A stretch of DNA of 64,000 nt, taken from contig CM074180.1 in the NCBI GenBank assembly GCA_037179385.1, forward strand, positions 27,509,455 through 27,573,454, read 5' to 3'. Positions 21,007-33,641 of the stretch are shown here, piece after piece. The DNA comes from Holothuria scabra. Its lineage: Eukaryota; Echinodermata; Holothuroidea; Aspidochirotida; Holothuriidae. Position numbers and translations under genes: made by a program. The notes under the pieces were generated by a model, which made no database searches, had not been told where the DNA came from, and worked only from the letters and a program-made list of their open reading frames with translations. The stretch's first letter is position 1, and each line of letters begins with the position of its first letter.

Positions 21007-24000
21007 GTTGGAAAAGACATACTGGTTCTTCTGGAGGTGACCATCTTATGCAGCAAAACTGCAGGAAATAATACCAGCTGGTTTACTGACATAGAAATGT
21101 TGGTAAGTAGATAAGATTAATGCTCTTGGATTTAAAATTGTAGTTATTACTTGAAAAGTCCATGTCTGCTTGAGAAAATTAGATTTTTAGTGGTTATAAA
21201 GGGACCACTCTTAATAGTTATTTCTAACTCTTTGTGGCTCTTGATGTGAGGATACGGATCCTTTCAATTTGACAGTATTCAAACATTTTTCTGCTTGGCT
21301 CCCATTGTCTGTTTAGTCCATCATGATGATTTTCTAGATGGAGAAAGGTTGAGGAGGGAGGGGACCCCAAGGATTAATTGTGTGTGACTTATGACTTCTA
21401 GTGTAACCATCACTCTGTGTGAAATGAGGAAATTCAAATAGGAAGTAGCTGGAAAAAAATGTGTCAATAATTGGGCCCCTGATTACCATCTAAAAATGTT
21501 TGTTCTGTCTTTAATTATTGAAAATTATGGTCCCACAGCAAACTGCGTTGTGCTTGGTGCTCAGCATAAGCAATGGAGTAGGGAAAACAAGTTAGTGAGC
21601 CACAACTGGAAAAAAGATTGCGGCCTGCCAGACTTAAAGCAATTGGCTATAAACTGAGCCATTTAAACTTCACCTAGTTTACTAACTGACTACCAAGGCA
21701 CATTAAACAAAGGTACCTCCAACAAAAAAGAGTTTCGGTGATCATGCTTTTGCTGTCGATTGACATGAGAGATAGAACAATTTGCCTTTGGATCTACAGA
21801 ATTGTAGGAACTGTTTGTGTTTCAAACATAAATAGAAGAACCATTTATTCTAGAGTTGTCAGGGTATGTGTAAAGTACACATCATGATTTTGTTTAAGAT
21901 GAATAAAAAACTGAACTGGTAACATCAGAAGGGTTGAGCAAAAGTGGCTTTGCTACTCTAGTTTAAGAATGCATTTGTGTAAGGTGACATTAAACATATG
22001 TTTACATGCAAAAATGAGCTCCATGTAGTATTGGTATAATATTGGTAGTAACAATGATGATTATGACGGCGACGGCAACGACGATGACGACGACGAAAGT
22101 AACAACAACAACAATACAAAACATAATGATAATGAAAACGACGACAACATTGCACGTGAAGAAGCCTCAGGCCCATGTGATGGACCTGGCCCTTCATGAA
22201 TCAACAAATTTTGTATCTTTTCAGGCTTTGCTAGTTCAATCTGAAAATTAATTTTTATGGTGTGTAATATTTTAGTTGAAGCTTGTGCTGGTAGCAATGT
22301 TGTAGTGTCATCATCCACAGATATATTTTAATTCTCTACAGGAATTGTTGACGTTAGTGAGGGATGTAGTTTGTAAGAGAGTGGAAGAATATCCACACCA
22401 GAAACTAGAGATGAAGAGAAAAAAGAAAGAGACTTTACGCAAGACTGGGATAAAGGTCCATCCACATGTGATGCTGACAGGTGAATGTTGTAACAAATAG
22501 AAATGTTGTAAAATTGATGTTAGTCAACATAGTCTCTATTATCAGTGTCTCCTCCCCCCCCCCCTCCCCAACCATATTTGAGTGGTTCTATGTGTTTCGT
22601 CATGGCTGAAATCTTTTGTAATTTGATTGCTCATATTTGAGAGAATACTTAAATATAGAAGAAAGGCTGCAAAATAATGAAAGCTCTTTTTAAAAATGCT
22701 TTCTGATTGTAAGCTGCTTAAACCACTCTTGTCTGACTACAAATAAATATTCAGTATTGGACATGAGCTTTGTTCAGTAAGTACAGCAAGTGTAAATAAT
22801 TTACTGTTATTACTTTAAACTGTAAACAGTCATAAGTACCAGGGCTTTGTTTTGCCTACTGTGACTGTGATTTTGTTTAGTGTACAGTGTTAGAGATATA
22901 AGGTAGAATTGTCTCACATCTAATGAAGACAATTTCCAAGATGCATGCCGCAACAAGATGGCATCACAGACTAGACTTCATGCTCTGAGATGTAGCAGAA
23001 TGGGTATTTTTGCTGCACACAACATCTCAGTCCTGAGTAGTAATTTTTGAGCTGCCAGCTGCTGCCTGACATACACTGGGCTGATGTATTGGTGAAATGC
23101 ATAATTTCTTGTAGATATCTGCGAATGTTTGGTAGATAATTCTGGGTGCAGTTGCTACTGTCAAAAGGCAAGAGTCAGGGGAGAAGTTGTCCGAGTAGAT
23201 GTCAGTGCCCTCTTGGCGTGGTTGACTTGGTGCAGGTGAATGCTTCCTCAGCATGGTATGCTTGATCACTCTGTGAGTCTTGCATGTGATTGGTCAGGCA
23301 TTCATGTTAACTGCACTTGTAGCATATGCAAATATTTGAAGTGCACTCAGAAGAGGCTATGGATGTGCATATTGTGCTCTCAGAACATAATTATCCTTTC
23401 TTGTTTTAATTCTCAAAATGTACCTCAAGTCCAAAAATTCTGAGAGTATATTACCAAGCATGGAAACTGAATTCCAAAAGTCCACCATTCAAAAAGTGCA
23501 ACATGCTATGACAATGGGTTTGAATTGATACATTCATTTTGCAACCCCTAAAATATGGTTTTAAAGTTCTAGACTTGAGGTCACTGTGAGAATTAAAACT
23601 AGAAAGTAAATATACATCAAATAAGATCACAGTCACAGTAGACAGTATATTAAGTACTGGTACTTTTAAAAATCAGACCAGTTGTTAAATGTTTAAATCA
23701 ATGATAGTCAATTATTTAATTGAATCAGAAAATTTCTTGGAAGAAATTAATTTTAGCTGACCCAGCTTACTGAGTTTTATAGCTGTTGCAGTTATATTCT
23801 ATGTTAGAAAACTGTCCTAAGCAAAAGCAGTATTAACTGGATAAGTAGGAAAAATGAGGGCAGATCTGAAATTTATACTTGTCGCTCATTCTTTATTCAT
23901 GTCCTTTATTATTGCAAAGGTGAAAGAGTGAAGATGGGTGTGCAGTTTGTAAAGCACTGTATTAGCAGGACTTGCCTATTACCAAAAGAATCTCCAGGTC

Positions 24001-27000
24001 CCCCAGATGATGAATCTTATAACCATTCAGGTAAAATTTGTTTTTCACAAAGCTCTGATGAAAATTGTGTGTGTTGTTGTAGATATTTCTGAACTTCAGT
24101 TGTCGAAATCAACCAACGTTTTTTTGGCCCCTTGTAACTCTAGTTCCACTACTTTTTGTTGAAATGATTTTTTCTTGAATTAAAGGTCACACAATGGTGT
24201 TCATTGGGGCAGGATAATGCATGATATGCCCGCTTTGCTTGGCCATAAGTTGGGTAAATTAATGACATACAACCTAAGGTTAAAATTACAATTATTTTAC
24301 AGAACAGCATATGGATAAATATGTTTTGAGTTGTGGGTAAGAACAAAATGAATTACTCACAGAAGCTGGGCTGGTTGAAATAATTAAAGCATCCTTTAAA
24401 AGTAGAAGAAACAAAGGACTTGATTTACAACTCATCTGACCAGGATATTTTCTTATCATAATTGAGTCCAGGTGTAGCTCTGACAAGCTTCATGCATTTC
24501 CTGATTTAATTAAATTGTTTTTTCCTTTTTTGTGGTCAGTTCTTGCTTTCATTGAATTGCTCAAATTAATAAGTCCTGAATGATATTCACTGTATATGTA
24601 TAAGAATGTTCTTAAAGTGATACAAAACATTTAATAGCCATAATCTGTATATATCTTGACTTGTAATTAAGAACCAGTCTACATGTGGCCACTATTGACA
24701 AGGTGACAAAAACAGTATCAAGCATAGTAAAGTTTGACAAAAATATAAACACCAAGATGTTGTATTTCAGAGAAAACCTTCTTTATTTTAAGGTGGAGGA
24801 TATGATGTGCTGTACCTATTCCCTGAGAAGCTGCAAGTAATTGTTTGTGAGTATATGCCATTAAATGGTACATCCAATGACAACCAACAAATTAGCAGTT
24901 ACTTTGAAAGCACCAAAACCACCAGTGACAAAGACAAAACCCAAACAAATACAGCAAAGAAAAAGAAGTTGCAACTTAAACGAATGTGAGTGAAATCAAC
25001 ATTACTTTTAAAATCCAATTACCTAATTTTGGGATCAAGTGAAATAGAAACCTGTGTTGGTGTGTGTAGGTGTGTGTATGTGGCAATTGCTCATAAGGTT
25101 TCACGGTGTACCGGTATTTCCGTAAGTAACGGTACGTACCGGTACCGGTACGGTACCACCAACCTAAAGGTACCGAAGTATCGTGGAGACTGGTACTCAA
25201 CTGTAAGGTGAAAATCTTTTCTCAAAATTATAGCATTTAAATTAGAATGATACTAAAATGTAACAAAAATCCATTTGATAAATGCCCTGTTTCTCTAAAC
25301 ATTACAATATAAACAGGGAATAGTCACTTGATAATCATTTCGCACCATTTCAGTTACAAATCCCCCCTAAGAATTTCGGAAATTGCCGTTTAACGTTACT
25401 TTTGCAGAACTTGTACCCTCCACACTTAAAAGGAACTTGCTTTCTTTCGACATTCTGCGCAACCCCCGAACGATCGCTGCTCATCAGCAAATGCTTTCAC
25501 ATGATGTATTAAGAATAGATACCTTTCTGCGCAATCTCAGAAGGATCCCTGCCAGCGCCAGTCTCACCGTACCCTCACATTGTGTATTTAGACGGACACG
25601 ATTAGTCAACTGTGAGGTGAAAATCTTTTCTCAAAAATAAAGCATTTGAATTAGAATGATGCTTGAATGAAACAAATACCCATTTAATAAATGCGCTGTG
25701 TCTCTAAGCATTGCAATACAAAAAGGGAACATTCACTTGATAATCGTTTTGCACTATTTTAGTCACAAATCCCCCTAAGAATTTCGGAAAGTGCCGTTTA
25801 ACGTTACTTTTGCAGAACTAGTACCTTCCACACTAACAGGGCCCTTGCTTTCTTTCGACATTCTGCGCAACCCCCGAACGATCGCTGCTCATCAGCAAAT
25901 GCTTTCACATGGTGTATTAAGAATAGATACCATGCAATGATTGATAGAATTCACTTTGATTACGATAGCACACAACATTATACGAGTGAGAAATTCGTTG
26001 TAAGCAGACAAAGAATCATAGCATTGCAAGCTCTTACATAAACGTTGCATGGACGATTTCTGATTCTAACACGGTGATTCAATGGGAATGCTCCATAACG
26101 CTCACTATGTTTGTGGAAGAAAAACTTTCGTACGAACGCAGCGAACGTTCTTTCAGAAATTTACACAGTGAATCAATGGGACTGAACACACAGTAAATCC
26201 CGCTTCAAACATTGGCTCGCATGTTCAGTTCACCAGATCAACTCACTTGCTTTGTTGTATTGATAGCTACGTACTGAAGAACAGTATAGTGTTATTGTAC
26301 AACGGATTGCTGCGCGATGTATTTGTAAATTCAATCATGAAGCACTTTGATTTAGTTTTGATAGTGATAACTCGGCGGGAAGAAAGCTTGATGAATCAGT
26401 CTTTTATGGAAATATTTTTGTTAAGTTCTACTTGATAACTTTTGGTTAAACTTTAGGAGGGGGATTGCCATTATTTGCAGAAATTATTTTTGCAATCTTC
26501 ATTAAAATTCTGTGTGCTCTTGTCATCTTGTGGGGTCTAGCTCCGGTGCGGAGGTGCGGCGCTGATTTATTTTCTGTCCCGTATTTATCGGAGGCTAAAT
26601 TTGCAGAGAGGTTATTTCTTTTTTTGTTTACCGATTTGGTGAGTGTGGGGTGACTAAATGTTACAAAAAATTCTGAAACGGGAGGCAGAGATTATCAGAA
26701 GACTTCACTTTTGTCAATGCATGGTATTTTTACGGATATTTTGCATGTGATAAAATTCCTACTTTTTTAACTCTTCTGGTACCAGTATTACGGTATTACC
26801 GGTACCATTTGTTGCGGTGCCGACAGTACCAATTATCAGTGGTACCGTGAAACCCTAATTGCCCATTAACATGACATCTCAAGAAGAGAAACTCTGATAC
26901 TTGTCACACTTGGTACAGTACATAGATGTTCCATATTAGGAAGAAGAACCCTATTGTTTTTGGTGGAGGTCAAAGGTCATCTGGGATCAAACTCTGTAAA

Positions 27001-30000
27001 AAATGGTTAACATGACATATCAACATAGTAAGCTTGTATAGGTCTTTCACTTATGTATTTGTGTTATTTTATGAGAAGATGGCTCCTATTGTTTTTGGTG
27101 GACGTTAAAAATTATTTGGAGCAATGTAAGGACAACCCTAAGAACCTTGTAAACACAGTAATTCAAGGTAGAAAGCTTGGATGGATTTCAAACTTTTATG
27201 TAATTGCATAATGGTAGGAATGTGATCCCTGCCAGTTTGGTGGCCATCAAATTTCAGTCAGGGTTGTTGGGGTTCAAGATCTGAAAATTTTGTTCACATT
27301 TATCAAGGTACCTGTAGGAAGCTTGAATAGATTGTATACTTTTTATATATATAGTCAGCCAAAGTTGCTATGTGTTGTTCTAATTTACACATTTTCTTTT
27401 TACCATTTCAACATTACTGTTTTTGTGATGTGAATGCATGGGAATTTAGTTACTTGCATTATTGTAAAAGTAAAGTGTTGCTGCAGCCCCAGCAGCATTC
27501 TAGCAGTCCCTGCATCTTTTCTGAGATAAAGTCAGTCAGATATTTTGGGGGTGTTGACATCTAAATATACAAAGTAAATTTTGCATACTTCTGTTTACTC
27601 TTCCTTGTATTAGAATTGACCATTTTTTTTACTAAGGTGGCATTGTTATCAATGGAAGTTTTCCTTTTTCCTATTTTAGTGTGGCATCATCTTCCGGTTC
27701 CTCTGTGTGCAAGAAATCAACCCTTCAGGGTGGATTTGAGACTTCTGTGGTCCCTAGCAGCAGTTCAAAACCATTGTCACCATCTTGTCAACAAAGGAAT
27801 GAAGAAGAAAAAAGAAACTCATCAGAAAATACACCATTACTGCCAGATGATGACATAGCTGCTGCCTCTGATGTGAATGTTACATCTGAAACAGACCATA
27901 AAATAGCATCAGAAGAAAAGACAGATGTTTTCTCTTTTGAATCTGACTTAGAACAAGATGAAATGGAGATAAAATTCACTCCACAACAGAATGATACCAA
28001 AGAACCAGAAATGTCTAATCCTGAAAAGGATGGCTCAGCTACTTCACTTTCCTGTGGGAGTCCTTCTCGTGAGTGTCTATTAGATCCACCATTGAACAAC
28101 AAATGTTTGAAAGAGAAGGACACCTTGCAAAAGTGTAATGAGAAGGGGGTCAATGGGGGAGCATCAGGTCGCAAACAAAGCAAATTATCTTTAAAAAGGG
28201 ATAAAAGGAACAGAGATGAACTGATTGTGTATAGCAGTGGTGTGTCTGATGTGGTGGATGATCAGCATGATGCTAGTGTAAAACCATCTGTCAAAGTAAC
28301 ACAAGATAATCTCGAAACCGATTACCAAGTTAATGCTGCTGACTCAACTACTATACCTGTATCAGGAAAGAAAAGGAAGTTAGGGAATACTAATGTTTAT
28401 GATGATGATGATTCTGTCACAGAGAGCATAATATCAAAGGGGGAGGATACTTACAGTGCCATTCCAGAATCTTGTAGTTCAAAGGTCAGGTCGGGGGAAA
28501 TTGGCTGTCTGCCTTCACCAGATGGTAAGATGAAAAGGAGAAAATTAACTAAGAAATTGAGTCAAAGCTGCAAGAGATGGGATTTTTCTAGCAGTGATGA
28601 TAATGAGTCTTTCAATATTGATATATTTAGATTAAAAAAGAACAAAAAAAAGAAAGGGGACAGGAAAACTCTTCGGAATTCTGAAGGTGACATTTCTGGG
28701 GAATCAGGACAGGATACAGGGTTGGTTGGTGGAAAATGTCATGACCAATTTGATAACGACTTCATCAGTGATGGAGATACCCTCCCTGATGTGAATTTCA
28801 TGAAAGGTACCACAGCAGGAACAAGAGATCAGACAGATGAAGAAAATGAAGGTAGTAAAGGGGGGAGGGTTTCACCAACTTTTGATAGGTCACTGAGAAG
28901 TAGTAAAGTAAATGGTGTCTCAAAGTTTAAACAACAGCCAAAAATATTTCAACACCAAACTAGTCAAAAGACAAAGAGGACAGAGGCAGGAAATGACAAT
29001 GGTTTGATTTCTCAGCTGATCGGAGAAAAGGGAGACCACAAATGTAAAAAGAAATATAAATATAATTCAAACGCTGATATGGAGGTGCCAATTTATCTCT
29101 CAGATGACTCTAGAGATGCACATGTGAAAAATGTATCAGGTGTAGAAAAGTCTGTAATCACTAGCAGGACTATTGAAAATGAACTTGATGTAGGAAATTC
29201 TTTGAACATTGCAGGTCAGTGTCAGTCTCATAAAAGTGGTAGCAGGAATGATGAGAAGAAATTATCAAAAGATAAGAAAATTTTATCACCTAAAAAGATG
29301 CAACAGTGTTATCAGGACACACAGAACTTGAAAGAGGAAACTTGCCAGACTTTTGCAAATAATATATCTTCTGATGAGGAAAGTTTGCCCGAACTAGATC
29401 TCAGGAAACAAAATGTCAATCAGTCTTATGAAAAAGGGAAGATATTTTCATTTGAGGATAACAGTAAGTATTCAGCAAAAGACAAACCTGTGACACAGGA
29501 TGGAGAAAGGAATAGAAGAACCTTTAGAGAATCTCCAGATGGGAGTCCCCAAGGAAACTTGCCTAGTACCCAAGATGACTTACTTAGTGCCCAGGATGAC
29601 TTACTTAGTAGCCAGGATGACTTACCTAGTGCTCAAGATGACTTCTTCAGTGCTCAAGATGACTTACCTTGTGCTCCAGATGACTTATTTAGTGCCCAAG
29701 ATGACTTACCTAGTGCCCAAGATGACTTATTCAGTGCTCAAAATAACTTGCCTAGTAGTGATAGTCAGCAGGAAAATGTGTTCTCATCTCCTAGGCTGAA
29801 AAAGCCACTTAGTAGCAAGCAGAATTTCTTTCAAGTAGATAACTATGAAAATGTTGAAAGTTCGAGTGATGACGTATCTTTTGAAAGGAAATTTGCTAAG
29901 GCTGTAACAAAAAAGAAACCTCCTCTAAGAACAAAGAATACACAAAATGGTGGACCATTTGGTAGCCTTAAACCATTTGATGACACTGCCGCTACGAAGA

Positions 30001-33000
30001 AGTCAAAACAGTTCAGTAAGCAGAATCGTCGCTGCTCTCAGATCCAAGTCACTCCTCAGAATCTGGACAAATGGTGGCTTCCAAAGAATGGAAAAAAGAA
30101 GGAAAAGAAATTGGAGGTAGTTGATCTTGTTGCTATGGAAGAAAAAATGGAGGAAGCATTGAAATTAGTAAAGTAAGTTCAACTTGGATAGATAGGTTAC
30201 ATTTAACTATTGAAGTTGACTTCTAGCATGATATCACACCTTACAGCAAGAATAAATCTGGTATATACAGTTAAGTGACCATACTCTGAGAGTATAGTCT
30301 TTCTGTGCCCCATAATGACACAAAGGATTTTTTCCAATTTGTCTTACGTCCAAAACTTAAAAAGGATTTAAAAAAAGATTGAAACTGATTTTGTCTTGAT
30401 CTTTTAAATGTATTGCTGGGAGAGATTTTAATATTGGAAGTTGAGCAAATTCCTTGAATTTTTAATTTTCAAACACACTTAAGATGGTGTAAGTTGTTAC
30501 CAAATTGCCTTTGCCCAATTTTAAGTATTGGAGGGAGATTGGGCGAAGCTATTGTGTTAGAAATTTGCTCCCTTGTTAACTTATAAAGCACTTAGATATT
30601 TCAAGACTCAGCTCAAGAAGACAGTTAATGATTGTTTATGTGTCATAAATGGGCACTGAAATTTTTTTGATTTATTTTGGAATACTATTCAATTCTTTTC
30701 TCTACGCTTTCTTTTGTTCTGTCTTTTTATGTGTAGAAGTGTATCTGAACTAACAGAAGAGCAGCTGAGATATTTAACACAGAACAATGAAGACTATCTA
30801 ACAGAAATATTCCAAGGCAAAGTAAGTACTCATATATATAGTTATTTTTGTTGACAGTAAATACTCACCTGTGAATGATTTTGGCAATAAATGTTTGTAC
30901 TACTCCTCTTCACATATTCCTGCAGAGGATCAAGAGCCGGTACTTCTCATATAACCTTTCATATCTATGTTTCAGTCATACTTGGTATCTCAATTCATCT
31001 GACTCTCACTTATCAGTCAGGATCTGTAGAATTCAACTGTGCAGTTATTGCTTTTGTAAAAACAAATCGTAAGGTTCTCCCTACTTCTTCATTGATTTCC
31101 ATAAGACCATGTGTAAATCCTTTATCTAGGGAACACATCTACAAATTGAATCTCTTTCTCATCGTACAAAATTGTTCCTTTTCTAAGGTTTGTAGCTCTT
31201 AGAAGACCATATACAATAAAAATCTTGTTTTCTACAAAACTTGAGCAAAGCATAAAGACTGTGGGTGTGAAGTTGCCATGCCCAGTCATATATTGCTCAG
31301 ACAGACATAAAGGCATGTGTGGTAGAACATGTCAGAAACAGTGTTGCATTTGTAAAGAATTAAATACTTATGTTGTATCAAAGTAATATGGAGATGTATT
31401 ACAGGAAGTTTATTGGAACAACCCTCTTTCAAAACAGTTCATAACAATTTGAACAAGTTACATAGAGGTGTAGAGAATTATTTAGAGACTTCAAGAAATT
31501 CTGAATGTAAAAACACCATGTTGAAAAATGTTGAAGATTAAGATCACAGTTTTATTTTTCAGAAACCATGTCATCGGCATCAAGAATACAAGAGTAGTTC
31601 GGCTTTGAGAAGTAAGTGTTAAGGCATTATATGCACATCCTGTCACAGTACAGAAAAAGTGCTCTCCAATGGAGGCAAGTGTATATCTTTGAAGTTCCAC
31701 CAACACTTTCTTCTTCAATGAATACCCTTTCAGCATTTGTCTGGGATTAGTTGGTGGGAGCATTTATCTCTTTCTTTACTTTTGATCCTTTTTTTGTCTC
31801 CTCAAAACTTTCCTTGAATGTAATGACTGGCACCTGTTTTTGCCCCTTTCCTTTTTTACCCCTTCCTTTCTCTGCAAACATGCACAAACCACTTTTTGAA
31901 TATATCAGCTACTACTAATCATAGGTGTAAGGGGGTAATTTCCTATGTGGGCCAATTTTCTATGCGGGGGCAAGAACATTTTTTGCCCGAAATATAAACG
32001 TCACCGTTTATTGTATTTTGCCCATGTTTTGCCCTAATAGATCAACTCCTTTTTGCTGGAATCAGGAGGGCGAGCCCACCCGCCTCGTACGCCTATGCTA
32101 CTAATTGAAACTTACATCACCATCTTATGTTTTATTTGAGGTAACAATTCATGATATGTCTCTGAAATTTCCTTTTTCTTTTTAGCCCGCATGACATACT
32201 TGGTCTCGTATGGAGACTTTCCAGAGGACAGCTTAGAGACGATTATGGACTCATTAGTACCAATGTTTTGCAAGAAAGGGAGTAAGGTAAGCAAAGAGAC
32301 ATTTGTGGATATTAATATTGCAGCTTTAAAATGAACTTTATATGACTAATTGTCATTGTTGTATGAGTTCTAATGTGTAACAATAAACATGGTTGAACTT
32401 GTTCATTCACATATGCTTATCCTTTAAGTGTAGGCGTGAAGTAGTTTTTCTTATTTTTTTTTATCATATTTCATTCCTTTGACTTGCACAAGTGGAAAGA
32501 AAAATTGTACTATAATTTGGAAAGTAATAAAAAGTGAACCCTGTTGCCTCTCCCCTCCCATGCAAACAAGCTCCTCCACCAGGGAAAGGTAACTAACAGT
32601 GTTTCCATCCAAGCCTTAGCCTGAATGTTATGTAAACTTATTAAATCTTGTGTGCTTCTTGTGATCAGATCAAGACACCCAACAAACCTTTATCATTCGT
32701 TTCCTTATATTCCTATAAAAATTGAAAATGTAAAATATTACAATTTAAAATGTCAGTAATGTTAGCTTACTTCAGTCAAAATTTCTCATATGGGGGTTAT
32801 TTTCAGAAGTTGTGTAGTTGGTTTGAATGACAGGAAAAATGATGTCATTTTTAATATGACACCATCTTTGAGTAAAAATTGGATCATAAAACAGTTTGCA
32901 TATGTTTAAATTTAATATCCCGGGATTGGGAGACCTTAGCTACCTGTCATGATTTACTGCTCAAGCATTTCATTCCCAGGGACTACAGGCATTAGGGGCA

Positions 33001-33641
33001 TGCTATTAGCAGTTAAGTTACAAAAAATGTCACACATAATAAGTTAAAGAGCTATTTTAACTCTTTGTGAAACTTGCATAAGAGTTTTAAATTTTAAGGC
33101 ATTCATTCTTTATGCCAGACACTTAAAATCTTCCAGCCTACCTACTTCTAATGCCTCCCACAATTGTCTCCATGACAATCCCTGCTTAATGCTTTAAGGC
33201 ATACCCTGGATAATATAATACAATCCCCTAATGTGTCATCAGAACACTTTCAGTAAATGCCTTGTAAATATGAGCTGCCCTGCAATTTTTTCAATTTGAT
33301 GTCACTGTCAGTCATAAAGCTGTAACCAATTTAGAATTTCTGTAGACTACTGGTAAAATTGTAGTTTTGGGCCAGACAAATGATTGCTTTCAAAACAAAC
33401 TCTGCTTTGAAGTGTAGTTACATGAAACAAACACTGATGTAGCCGTACATGTAAGTATATAATCAAGATAGATTGGCTGCTTGAAGTATTCCCTTATCTG
33501 TATTTGAAATAATTCTTATGTGTCCTGTCCCTGTTTCAGTACTTGGACTACGTCAGCAAAGTTCTTCTACCAGAGTTACTGGTGAAGATCTGTATGGATG
33601 TGCTTCATGTCGACTACCAAGAGGCAGAAAAAATGTTTTGA
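21007..33641 (+). CDS. SLX4IP: SLX4-interacting protein (SLX4IP) orthologue, 9 exons, first exon missing
   Basis: Exons: 21007-21102, 22342-22480, 23920-24030, 24793-24985, 27680-30172, 30737-30821, 31563-31611, 32186-32286, 33540-33641 (TGA). All have GT-AG borders and compatible phases, giving about 1,122 residues. The first four exons match, from memory, the conserved start of human SLX4IP: 'ILVLLEVTIL', 'NNTSWF', 'VCKRVEEY' and 'LYLFPEKLQVIVC', against NFAVLVDLHIL, KDTSWF, IDSRVQEY and CVFPDRFVVCVS. SLX4IP binds the SLX4/XPF-ERCC1 nuclease scaffold and acts in crosslink repair and telomere maintenance in the nucleus. Exon 5 is a disordered Lys/Ser/Asp-rich region. The last four exons add a helical module (separate entry). 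The human protein is only about 408 residues. Exon 21007 enters in phase 0 with no in-frame ATG, so an upstream start exon is required. Confidence 0.87.
21535..21700 (+). repeat. SINE family 1, 5'-truncated copy
   Basis: Body and tail region only ('cagcataagcaatggagtag', 'gagccacaactgg', a CTAA-like end). Lies in SLX4IP intron 1. Confidence 0.65.
22055..22145. repeat. GAC/AAC trinucleotide-rich tract
   Basis: Degenerate (GACGAC)n then (AACAAC)n run in SLX4IP intron 1, just upstream of the second identified exon. Simple-sequence DNA. Confidence 0.7.
22481..23919. other. SLX4IP intron 2, no other feature seen
   Basis: Intron between exons 22342-22480 and 23920-24030. A C-rich run lies at about 22,553-22,566. 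Nothing else recognised. Confidence 0.6.
25094..26857. mobile_element. hAT-like element in SLX4IP intron 4, 8-bp TSD (7/8)
   Basis: The left end TAAGGTTTCACGGTGTACC and the reversed right end TAGGGTTTCACGGTACC are inverted repeats. Flanks ATTGCTCA (25,086-25,093) and ATTGCCCA (26,858-26,865) give an 8-bp duplication with one mismatch. The ends are rich in GGTACCGGTACC palindromes. The body holds a direct duplication of about 325 bp, offset by about 409 bp (25,198-25,522 and 25,607-25,931), and no transposase ORF. Confidence 0.83.
26930..27350 (-). repeat. DR1-bearing dispersed repeat, minus-oriented
   Basis: Contains 'ccctattgtttttggtggaggtcaaaggtcat' split over two units (26,949-26,980 and 27,087-27,110), the reverse complement of the family line found in tandem at 56.1-56.85 kb. 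It lies in SLX4IP intron 4 just after the hAT-like element. Confidence 0.65.
27680..30172 (+). other. SLX4IP giant exon 5: disordered linker
   Basis: A single 2,493-base open exon (831 residues) with alternating acidic Ser/Asp clusters and Lys/Arg-rich patches, for example a 'KKNKKKKGDRK' stretch and 'DDDDS'. Short hydrophobic-acidic stretches resemble SUMO-interacting motifs: 'VPIYLSDD' (about 29,085-29,108) and 'LEVVDL' (about 30,112-30,129). The exon ends with a 'TPQNLDKWWLP' line followed by a basic patch and a predicted helix 'MEEKMEEALKLVK' running into the next exon. No PWWP domain was seen. Function of these parts is inference. Confidence 0.8.
29559..29757 (+). repeat. 21-bp coding minisatellite (7-residue repeat)
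   Basis: Nine consecutive 7-residue units of the form L-(P/L/F)-S-A-Q-D-D, ending in a degenerate 'LFSAQNN LPSS'. At DNA level the unit is 21 bp ('gacttacttagtgcccagga' type). It lies in frame in exon 5 of the SLX4IP-like gene. Units differ by a few substitutions, and the units LF and LP partly alternate. Confidence 0.92.
30737..33641 (+). other. SLX4IP C-terminal module resembling the PWWP3A/B (MUM1) C-terminus
   Basis: Four exons encode about 112 residues: 'ELTEEQLRYL', 'DYLTEIFQGKKP', 'YLVSYGDFPED', then 'YVSKVLLPELLVKI' and 'VDYQEAEKMF' before the stop. From memory this follows the order of the C-terminal region of human PWWP3A/MUM1 (a 'HLRAILKSRKP' line, an acidic 'YLEDEGQLD' line, 'FILDVLLPEAIICAI' and 'VDYKTAEEKY'). 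The region looks all-helical. Splice phases join it without ambiguity to the large exon 5, and no start or stop codon signal separates them. The alignment was done by eye, so homology is likely but unproven. Confidence 0.6.
31920..32097. mobile_element. hAT-like MITE, 178 bp, perfect 8-bp TSD
   Basis: The left end CATAGGTGTAAGGGGG and the reversed right end CATAGGCGTACGAGGCGGG are inverted. CTACTAAT flanks both sides (31,912-31,919 and 32,098-32,105). Sits in the SLX4IP intron 89 bp upstream of the 32,186 exon. Confidence 0.88.

Noticed and set aside
27681..30176. SLX4IP large exon as an independent intronless gene
   Set aside because: It starts with an acceptor and GTG in phase with upstream exons, has no ATG at its head and ends in a GTAAGT donor rather than a conserved stop.
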